DNA of 64,000 nt, from NCBI GenBank assembly GCA_015501585.1, contig JADNRY010000008.1, positions 558,001-622,000 of the forward strand. Reading direction: 5' to 3'. The stretch's first letter is position 1; the number at the start of each line of letters is the position of its first letter. The position numbers were made by a program, and so were the translations under genes. Source of the DNA: Rhodocollybia butyracea. Lineage: Eukaryota; Basidiomycota; Agaricomycetes; Agaricales; Omphalotaceae. The notes beneath the pieces were generated by a model, which had not been told where the DNA came from, made no database searches, and saw only the letters and a program-made list of their open reading frames with translations. Shown here one piece after another: positions 55,470 to 64,000 of this stretch.

Positions 55470-56636
55470 ATGTCGACCATCATCGATATTTCTAGCGTTT
55501 TAGGTGATTACATGCTCAAAGGATGGGTGAGTAAAGTTTTGACCAATAAAATCCAAATCTTGAACACCAAACGCATTAGGTCCTAACGGATGTGGCCTGT
55601 CGCAATCCTGGTTGTAGCGTTCCTTTAATGCGTTCTCCAAAAGGACACGATCCCATTCTTCATTTCTGTGCCAACTGCGATGGCGATCCTCGAAAAGGTA
55701 GAGACCTTAACTCTACTCTATCGTGCTTACATTCCGTTCAATACAGTCCCGGAGACTCAAAGCTCCTCCAGCGTCTCCTCAAGTTCACAAGTCCACACGA
55801 TATCTCGATCTTCAACTCCAGCAACCGAAGTTTCCGATACATCATCATTTGTTATACCAGCAGAAACACCAGAGACAAGGCGTCGTCGTGAGCAGTCTGA
55901 TCAGGCGTCTTCAGAGATAGGAAGGCGTCTACTGAAAGGGTGGGCTTTGCTTGGGGATGAATGTCTTAGCGCAGAGTGTTTTGGGGTCCCCCTGGTTCGG
56001 CCTCCAAAGGCCGGTGGAGAGAAAGATCCACGAAAAGTAGGCTAGAAACTCCTTGCGTTCTTCTTGACTTATACCTTGTGACAGGAATGTGTGGTCTGTG
56101 GTCGGGTTTACATCAACGACGGAGAGCTCGTTGGACCTGAACAGGCCATCCCGGCCCAAGAACCATCTACTCAATCACCTCCCAGCACTTCGTCGCACTC
56201 GGTGAGAACACAAGGAAATCGCTCCATCTACGTCAGCTAATTATTCTACAGAGGCCCAAGATACTAGAGAGCGTTCATAGTGCGCCGTCTCAAGTTGAGT
56301 TTGTTTGCATCCTTGCTTTCAGGGTGCTTACTTTGAACTATAGCCTACTGCACCTATAGCAATAGCAACAGTAAGCTGCAACTTTCTTTCCTTCAATGCC
56401 CTGATCATGACATGTCTTTTCAGACTACTGATCCAACTATGTCAACACTAAAAGTGACCATGGATGCCTTGGAGCGTACGCTGGTCTCTTTGTCCGGACG
56501 ACTGACATCATCTGCAACGACATTTACCGATCCTCAAACGATCTCCTCCATTGTGGAAACTATCAGTAAAACCACACAAGCGTTGGGCGAAGTGAAAAAA
56601 CTTCAGTGGAGTGAAAGACGTGCTTCATTTGAATGA
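55470..56636 (+). CDS. Zinc-ribbon protein of the ZNRD2/SSSCA1 (p27 autoantigen) family
   Basis: A protein of about 290 residues with two Auto_anti-p27 zinc ribbons. The first reads LGDYMLKGWVLTDVACRNPG, with CRNPGC and CANCDG; the second reads GRRLLKGWALLGDECLSAEC and ECVVCGRVYINDGEL. Both have the helix MLKGW/LLKGWALL before a CX4C and CX2C pair. A Ser/Thr-rich linker separates them. The C-terminal exon has a coiled-coil-like helix (TMDALERTLVSLSGRL; KTTQALGEVKKLQW). About five introns. The human relative binds tankyrase; the fungal function is not known to me. Confidence 0.85.
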
Positions 56637-56660
56637 AACCGAGATGGAGGTGTGTATATG

Positions 56661-57772
56661 TCATTTACGACCTCTCCTTCCTCTAGCACTTCCTCTCCCT
56701 CGAGTTGATCCACCTATCTGTCCTTGAACAGAATTTATTTCTTCACGACTAAGCCTCAGCGTACCACCTTTGAAACTCCCAACACCCATCTGTAATCCTC
56801 GAACTCGTTTCTTCGGTTTTGCTGTTTCAGAGTCTTCGTCGAATAGTCTCTTCAGTTTCGGGTGATAGTTTCCCAAGTTTTTAGTCTGAAGATGCTATAA
56901 GCTTAGGCTCTACGATTGCCATGGACAGACACACCTCCTCAAGCTGCGCAATCCGTCGCTCCTTCTGTTTTTGTATCAACCCTTCTCGAACGCGCTTAGA
57001 CGCTTTATTGTGCTCTGCTGTTCGTACCGATCGCTCGCCCCGTCCAAGCTTTGCGTCTCCGGATAGCTCCAAAATTCGACCAGATAAGGCCTTTCGCCGC
57101 TGTGCTGGAGTAAGTTCTAGCTCAGTATTGCGGGAACCTGATAACAATTGAGTGTGAACTAATTTATGTAGTAATGCGTCGTTTTGGATATTAGACCTGA
57201 GTCGAGACATTAGACAACCGTCTCTAACAATGGTGATTGTAATCACCGTTCTTTTACGTCGTCATCATCCATTGTTTCTGTAGACTGCTTGGGTTTTGAA
57301 CCCGCTTCCTCTCTAACTTTGGATATTTTTGAAGACTGATAATACATTAGAGGACGGAAAAGAGCTATAAGAAGGCAAAAATGTACCATGAAAGCTTTCG
57401 ATTGGGATGCGGGGTCAATTTTGAATGTAGATGCAATATCCGAGAACACCACTACATTAGTGTTTATAGAGGTAGTTGCAGAGGTGAAATCATCATCGTT
57501 TTCTTCGAAATCTGCGCAAGGTGAACTGATTCTCGTCGTTAAATCAATGAGGAGTTTAGATAGATAAACATACCCTCTTCTTCTTCCGACTCAGACTCAT
57601 CTCTATCAGATTGTATCCCTTCCCATTCTGATTCTTCTATTTCATAAGACGTTGGTTCGACAGGACGAGCATTGGACTTCCCCTTTGAAAGAGCTGAGGT
57701 TCCTGCAAATGAAGACAAGAAATTTTCGCCATGAGCTTGCAAAATGTTCAATAGTTCATCGCGGTCGGCCAT
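56661..57772 (-). CDS. FAF1: FAF1-like 40S biogenesis factor
   Basis: A small basic nucleolar protein; yeast Faf1 acts in 18S rRNA maturation as part of the SSU processome. N-terminus MADRDELLNILQAHGENFLS, an acidic stretch (ESEWEGIQSDRDESESEEEE), a middle helix (LHKLVHTQLLSG; TPAQRRKALSGRILELSG) and the conserved C-terminus MGVGSFKGGTLRLSREEI, then an RG-rich end (GGSTRGRGSARGRRGRK). Five exons, about 300 residues. Convergent with the zinc-ribbon gene (24 bp between stops) and divergent to the DUF7719 gene (45 bp between starts). The assignment rests on the GVGxFKGGxLxLS motif. Confidence 0.85.
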
Positions 57773-57817
57773 GAAGAAAAAAGTGCCTGCCGCTAGACGC
57801 CACGTTTTACTTCAAGT

Positions 57818-58613
57818 ATGCCTCGAATGCGCCTACGCAAACCAAGTAAAGAAACTCCCTCTTCCGACACAAAACCTCTAGTCGAAATTTCCGAAGATGA
57901 ACAATGGAGGCTCATCAACGAATCTGGCGTTTTAAACAAGGTTTCTGACCAGAGTCCCTCCAACACAACTGCCCACGCAGAGGACCCGTCACCATATCCA
58001 CTGGTCGATGAAATCCTGGACACTAGCATGTGGATTATGCCGTTTTGCTCTATTCTTCTGATAATGGAAGTGTACGTGCTATAGTGGTCTTGCTAGTTCC
58101 GCTTAGGAATTGTTAGGAAGTCTAATCCATACGCAATACGGTCGACACGCGACCAGCAAGGAGTTGGTTGACAGATTATGCTCAGGTGGACCTAGTGGGC
58201 AACTATCCGTATCTTGTTTGGTTCATGTGCTTAACTTTGGTGTTAGTTCTAGCGCTATTCATCTTCTTCAGTTCGTACAGCTCCATTTGCCCCCAAATCG
58301 CACAATTAATGCCATCGGCAGTACATAGGCACAAACGAAACAGGAATGTTCAGATCTTTCTCTTCCTACTTTCCTGTGTTGTGGGTACAAGATTAGTGTA
58401 TCTCATAGCTCGAGGGTCTTGGCTGGTTAATATGCGTCAGGTATGTGTTTCTATATCGCTTGTTTGTTGCTTAATATCAGCCACTAGTGCCCACCTCTAG
58501 CCACAATATGGATCTATGCTACAGTTGAGCTCAACCTGGGTAGCGCAGTAGCCAGTCTTTTAGTAACTGGGTCTTTTGTATGGTGGAAAGGGCTTCAAAA
58601 GTACCTGTTCTAG
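57818..58613 (+). CDS. DUF7719-type multispanning membrane protein
   Basis: About 215 residues, four exons. The cytosolic N-terminus is basic (MPRMRLRKPSKETPSSD), with EEQWRLI-like residues (SEDEQWRLINESGVLNKV). Membrane helices: TSMWIMPFCSILLIMEV, then LIHTQYGRHATSKELVDR, LVLALFIFFSS (after splicing), FLFLLSCVVGTRLVYLIARG, WLVNMRQCPPLATIWIYAT and SAVASLLVTGSFVWWKGL. The last intron must use the acceptor before tgcccacct to give RQCPPLATIW, which matches the family. Function unknown; the location is probably ER or another endomembrane. Confidence 0.8.
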
Positions 58614-58881
58614 AGCAGTTCGTTGCAGAGGACAAATACAGTATTGATATTGGAGTATGAAATTATTGTACCCATTTTACAGCATTTTACAGCTTGCATA
58701 ATAGCAGATTAAAGTCCCGAATCAAAAGAGCCAGATAAATCTGACAGCAGAACAAGAAATATTCTCGATGGGAAGGATGATATATGCTCGACGATACGCC
58801 AACAACTGGGTGTGTACTTGGACCAGCAGGGCACCTTTTACGAGCAAGATTGTCAAAAAGACCTAGGTACGGGGCGTGCAT

Positions 58882-60422
58882 CTAAACACCTTCCCCTTGA
58901 TCCAGTTCTTCAGCGAGAACTTCAACTTTTCTCTGGATCACATGTCAATAGACGCATATAGTAAGGGAGGACTCGAGATGCATACCCTGTATGTTACAGT
59001 TCTTCCTTCAAGGGCAGTTTTCAATACCCTCATTTGCCATTTGAGACGACGACTTAATGATTGACGTATGACTTTTTCATTCTTCTCCATTCTCTCTACA
59101 AAAGCTTTGTACACTCGATCATCTCGAGCAAAGTATGAAATCTATGGATTTGCGTGTCGTTAGAACCACGATGTTAGGGCAGAAATTTGGAAAGTACCGG
59201 AATGGCTTCACCCTGTATCGACTCCAAGGCTAGTGTCCAAGCAGCCATCATTAACAGATCAGAGGTAGCATTTGCAACACTGTAGAGGCAAGATAGTCAC
59301 TGCACAGATACACACCATACCGCAAGTCCGCTTACTAATCCTCCAAAGACGCTATCAACTCAGCCTTGCCTAATTCTCGTGTCGCAAACTTTCGAACTGT
59401 AGCGTCAGCCGTATGTACAGGCTGTCCTGTGGTACCGGCCCGCATAGCAATGACTATATTAGAAACTTGAGCTTGTATCCATTTGTCACCTTCAGACATT
59501 ATCAAGGTTTGCATGAACGACGCTGTGAGGTCACTTTGTGATTTGGCTAATCCGACGTCGATGGCAAGCTTGAGATTTGTCCCTACATGTTTGTTCGGTG
59601 AGAGAGGGTAGTGCCAAGCAGTAGTCATACCTACGCAAGGCCTTCAGAAGAGTCTTTGTCCGGGGTTTTTGAAGCTCTGAGTCGTCCAAATGGTTAATGT
59701 AACGAGAAAAGGCTCCTATCAAGATGATTGCAACGTCTCGATGCGACTGTCCTATTCTCATGGCATGCAATAACGGTGTCACATCTCCCCATTTGCGAAG
59801 GAGTAACTGGTAATTTATGAGTGTGGCGCAAACGGATGTTCGAACAGAGATCATTACATGGAAAGCTCGATCTCGGACTTCCATCAAATATATAATATCC
59901 TTACGTTCTACGGCGCGAAGGACTTCGAATGGCTGGAAGGGTTTTCAGTATGAAAGAAAGAAAATAATAAGCATGTAACACTCAACTTGAGGTTCTTTCC
60001 ACCCGTCACCGAATTTTTGTAAATTATCCTGATCGTTAATGCGAGATGTGGTGGGAGAGGCTGGTGGTGACATTGATGCTGTTGATGCTGAGCTGGGTGC
60101 TCTTGAATGGTCGCCATCGGACTCGTCATCTGAGGCCGCCGGTGGACTGCGGCGTAGTTGTCTTAAGATTGCTTGAGGAGCTACTCTTTCTGCTTCACGC
60201 TGGATAAAAGCTGGGTATATGGTTGGTAGGGACAGAGAATGGTGTGGAAATAGACATACAGCTATTGGGAAGCCGGTCTGGAAGAACAGGATCGGAGAGA
60301 AGAGACTTTCGTTTCGGGAAAGATGGCGAATGGAAAAGACTGCCGTCCAAACGTTTTCCAAGGACTTCAATGATTGGCTCGTAGTTGAAATGGCTAAAAC
60401 AAGGTGGACTGAAGCTGAGCAT
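58882..60422 (-). CDS. Conserved fungal protein of unknown function
   Basis: About 380 residues in six exons. Exon 1 encodes MLSFSPPCFSHFNYEPIIEV and SFPKRKSLLSDPVLPD; exon 2 SFIQREAERVAPQAILRQLR, then a Ser/Pro-rich linker. A helical, repeat-like domain follows: PFEVLRAVERKDIIYLMEVR, GDVTPLLHAMRIGQSHRDV, TNLKLAIDVGLAKSQSDL, SFMQTLIMSEGDKWI, FATRELGKAELIASLEDY, ANATSDLLMMAAWTLALES. It ends RKVEVLAEELDQGEGV. I recognise it as a protein conserved in mushrooms but without an assigned function; the pattern suggests an alpha-solenoid or ankyrin-like fold. Divergent to the Dicer gene with 112 bp between starts. Confidence 0.75.
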
Positions 60423-60534
60423 GATTGGGGACAGGGAACCTCAGTTTCAAGCAAAATGAAATTTAGAAAGGTGTTGTTCACGGGTAACTTGGTAGAATTT
60501 TAAACGCGCGCTTAACAAGATTTGCTCTGACTGC

Positions 60535-63500
60535 ATGCTCAACGTATGGAAAGAGAAACGGAAGGAAGGAAGCGACCCAGAAACTCTCATCGGTAGAACT
60601 GGCCTCATTGCGTCCGAATTGGAAAGCACTGAAACAGCCCTACCCAGCACAGATTCTTTGGACTCTGCAGCCTCCCCTTCCTCTTCTGTTCCTTCGAAAC
60701 GCCAGAGGGAAGGACATGAATCTTCTCGCAAGCGCCAGAAGGCTGAGGGCATCATCTCAAGTTTTGTGGATTCAGAGGTGGGACAAGCGGTTCTGACATC
60801 GGCCCTGAAGGAAAACAGTGAGATTTCTCTTCCTTCTGTGAATCAAATATTCCAATACTTATTCTGTCTAGCCATTTTTGCTGCACCGGATATTGCTGGT
60901 ATTTAGGGATGTCAATCACGCTTCTAACGAACTCTGACGTTATGTACAGCTGCTGTTGCACTTTTGGCAAAATATATTCTCTTAATATTTGATGGTACAA
61001 GTGCCAAATATCCTGTGATCGTGATAGAGTATGGTGCATCTGTTTGTCACAATATTCCTCTAATCATCTATCTATTTCCATTTCCAGTGCCCCTTCCTCT
61101 CTCGAAAGTTCCCTACAGTCCGCCATTCCTGATGTGAATGTAATAACTTACCGTGCAGCCGGGCTCGATGTTAAAAAGGGAAAAAGAAAGGTTCTGCTTA
61201 TAGATTCTTCGGTCTGTGTTTATTTGTTCAATTCTCGGGCATGCCTGAAATTTCTCCCAGGCATTTTTAGATAACCTTGTACGAGGATCGGTTAAATTGG
61301 AACAAGTGGGCTCCATGGTATTGGGGAGGTTTCCTCCGTATAACGATAGTTCCAGCTCGGATCCGGTTTTCCGCATAATCCGGAATTTCTACTCTGTTTT
61401 AGACATATCCCCTAGACCTCTCATTCTTGCCGGTCTTTTTAGACCAACAAGCCTCCATTCCAGCGTAACTTTTGACTCACTCGCCTTAGAAGCCGCATTA
61501 CATTCCAAAATCTATGGTTTGTCTGCCGACGCGCGCGCAGAGTGTCTTGCAAGTCCATATACGGTCGGAGAAATCATTGTCTACTACGATACGCCCCGAA
61601 CTTTACCAATAACTCAATTAGTCCGGCGGCTTCGTTCTCTCAAATCAACCGAACCAGTTGTGCGCAGTCTGTATGACCATCATCAGCACGTTCTATTCGA
61701 ACTAGGTCCTTGCGCTGCAGACCTGGTATGGAGACGCGGGAACGATCAGAATCATCTACCCTCGGAGTTTCGTCAAGTCCTACGAGACTGGAATTTTACG
61801 TTCCCGAAGATCGATGTAACCTCTCCGGGTTTCAATTTAACTCCCAAGGCGCTGAAGTTGGTACAGATACTCATGTATTGTCAAGAGTTTGGCAAAGACT
61901 TTCGAGGGGTCATATTTGGTGCGATGAAATCGTTAGTTCATTTTCACGTTGACTGAACTAGAAATCCAGTGCACCAACGAATAGTTGCTTACATGATGGA
62001 ACGACTACTTGCATCACTAGATACTCAACTTGGGTTTCTACGCATACACGTTTTGACGGGTGCCCAGAATGCCGAAACAGCACTCTACGTCCGAATGTTC
62101 TCTTGTCTTTGCTGAGCCGAACTGATCATTCGTACAGGATGATGTTTTCCGTCAGTTCGAGAACGGATCTTGCAATCTACTTATAATGACGAGATCCACT
62201 GAAGACCTCGATATACCGAAGGCTTCGGTCGTAATCAAGTACGTCTATTGCATCAAGAATATCACTATACCAACCTAACAGCTGTAACAGATTTGACCTC
62301 TTTGATAGTCAGTTCTCGCATGTGTATGCTCTCTCGCGTTGCCGTGAAAGTAGTGGCCATGTTATCACTATGGTGGAGCGTAACAATAGCGCGCATCATA
62401 ATATCGTATTTCGACTCTCTAACGTAAACCCTCGGGTTCGTGAGTGGACGAACGCACTTTGTCGGACTGCTCAAGGGTCTGTTGCTCATGAGACCCCTTA
62501 CGAAAGTGGGGACCCATATCTTTCAGACAGTGAAATTTCGGGCCCTTTATTCATCAAGGACCCAACAACTAGCAGTGAAATTTACCCTAGAGATGCCACG
62601 AACGCTTTATATCTTGTCTGCTCCGGCGGCTCCATTTCCGCAGGCGAGGAATCGGTGTATACACCTATGTTTGAATTCGATGCTCTGGATGACGGACGGT
62701 TTGTATGCCGTGCGGTTGGAGCCTCTCAGACAATGCAGGCCGCTTGGTCGACGCCTAGTTTGACTAGGGCAGGCGCTCGTAGACTGGCAGCGTACGATGT
62801 CTGCCTCGGACTATATGAAAGAGGGCTTCTGGACTCCTGTGTATTTCCAAAGTCACAAACTGTAACCTCCGAAGAGCCTCTACCTCCAATTGATCACCAT
62901 CTCTCAGGGACTCGAGCTTACAAAAAAAAATCACCGACTTTCTGGTCAAACAGTGCACTGACCTCTATCAAGCCTTTAACTCGTCTCTATCCGGTAGTAA
63001 TATCAGTCGAGTCGAACTCAGGCTCGCTACCTCCGCATGCATCTCTGCTATTGTTAACACGCCAACCTTTACCTAGTATTCTGGCTTTCAACCTATTTTT
63101 TGCTGGCTTACCAACTAGAGTTAGCTTGACTCGGGCCGAACCCTTTATGGTAGATGAACGTCAAATTCAGAACTTACATGCGTATACTCTTCAGCTTTGG
63201 CGCGGTATCACTAACAAGTCGTATTCCTGTACGTTCCACGAATCTTTGGTCCTATGCGCCCCTCTCGATACCGACTGGTCTCAAAATCTTGAGTGTATGA
63301 GCCTTCCCAATGTACAAAATCATATATCTTGGGCTTCAATATCCGCCCTTGTGGAAGGGTGGATTGTTCCACTTAAATACCATAGCTCAGATGCATTGAA
63401 AAAGGACACAGAAGACGCGCTCATTCAGGATAGATGGACTCAATTCACAAGAAGATACGACGTCGTGAATGTCAGAACAGATCTCAATCCTCTCAGCAAA

Positions 63501-64000
63501 CCGCTGGAGCCTGAGGTAAGGCGGGCTTTCTTTTAGTCATATTTATGTGTTGTTTATCCATTATGTAGCTCGCGAGCTATGACAACCTGGTCGAAGTTTG
63601 CAAAGCTCACAGACATGGCTTCGAAGGCCTGAAAGACCTTAAGCAGCCGCTGCTCGAGGTAACAGCAAGTCCTACGTTCAAGGATCGACTTAAGCCTGCC
63701 GCAGGGCCCTTCAATTCACCCACCTCCATGCACAAATGTCAGCGTTGTCAGTTTGATCTTGCCAGATTCCTAATTTATCTTAATACAGACTTTATTCCGG
63801 AGCTCTGTGCAAAAGTCAATATATCTGCAAGGTGATTACTTTGATGATTGAAAATGCATTCACTTATGATTTATGGAAGTGTTTACCGCACAGCATTACT
63901 GCTTCCCAGCATAATGCAAAGACTTGATGATTATCTTCTAGTCAAGGAGCTGAATGCTGAATTGTTTAACCACCACATATCCGAGGCCTTACTTCATGTT
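60535..64000 (+). CDS. DCL: Dicer-like ribonuclease III, 5' part (agaricomycete type)
   Basis: The RNA-silencing nuclease that cuts double-stranded RNA into small RNAs; only the N-terminal ~1,000 residues are in the window, and the RNase III domains lie beyond the right edge. Starts MLNVWKEKRKEGSDPETL, with a Ser-rich basic N-terminus (SKRQREGHESSRKRQKAE). The following helicase-like part has AAVALLAKYILL, VIVIAPSSLESSLQSAIP and VLLIDSSDNL but no Walker A or DECH motif. The second lobe is better kept: KLVQILMYCQEFGKDFRGVI, RNPVHQRIVAYMMERLL, CNLLIMTRSTEDLDIPKASV, VIKFDLFDSQFSHVYALSR. Then the dimerisation domain (DATNALYLVCSGG) and a PAZ-like region (IQDRWTQFTRRYDVVNVRTD). The last visible exon reads LVKELNAELFNHHISEALL. 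At least nine exons. Confidence 0.9.

Noticed and set aside
60752..61039. 95-codon minus-strand frame in the Dicer 5' region
   Set aside because: It spans Dicer exons and introns whose plus-strand reading matches the family; no independent pattern.

Overview
This is a 64-kb piece of a nuclear genome from a filamentous basidiomycete, most likely a mushroom-forming agaricomycete. The evidence is the very dense packing of genes on both strands, the many short (about 45-60 bp) GT-AG introns that interrupt nearly every gene, and proteins typical of that group: a Dicer of the agaricomycete type, an F-box protein of the basidiomycete family, a DUF7719 membrane protein and a SLIP-GC-like GTPase. All gene models below were spliced by eye, so internal exon borders are approximate unless stated. 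I recognised no rRNA, tRNA, CRISPR array or intact transposon.

Layout. 0-8.4 kb: a decayed DBP8 fragment, the intact DEAD-box helicase DBP8, a DUF302 protein, an HMG-box factor, SUA5 (tRNA t6A), FMC1 (ATP synthase assembly) and a small RRM protein. 8.7-15.6 kb: a DEAD-box-like protein whose catalytic motifs have decayed, Elongator subunit ELP2, and an AcpS-type phosphopantetheinyl transferase almost touching ELP2 head to head. 15.6-22.8 kb: an F-box protein, a gene-poor gap, then the mitochondrial genes IBA57 and COA5/PET191 with start codons 11 bp apart, and a glutathione S-transferase. 22.8-28 kb: a tandem pair of class II aldolase genes next to an MFS transporter, the most accessory-looking part. 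28-32.4 kb: a DUF1640/MCUR1-type mitochondrial protein, PYM, GPN3 and a His-rich protein. 32.8-43 kb: a large SLIP-GC-like GTPase, a disordered protein of unknown function and the acyltransferase GPC1. 44.5-52 kb: a second MFS transporter, acetoacetyl-CoA thiolase, ATG10, ribosomal protein eS1 and adenine phosphoribosyltransferase. 52-64 kb: an EDEM-type mannosidase with a PA domain, a double zinc-ribbon protein, a FAF1-like ribosome biogenesis factor, a DUF7719 membrane protein, an uncharacterised conserved protein, and the 5' part of a Dicer gene that runs off the end.

Most genes are housekeeping: ribosome biogenesis and translation (DBP8, FAF1, eS1, PYM, ELP2, SUA5, GPN3) and mitochondrial maintenance (FMC1, IBA57, COA5, the DUF1640 protein, mitochondrial-type thiolase). 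At least eight neighbouring pairs are divergent with only 11 to about 300 bp between start codons, so shared bidirectional promoters are the main regulatory feature. I did not find a convincing new multi-gene system. The most interesting items are two helicase-derived proteins that have lost their ATPase motifs (8.7-11.9 kb and the Dicer), the near-overlapping divergent promoters, the aldolase/MFS cluster and the DBP8 relic.
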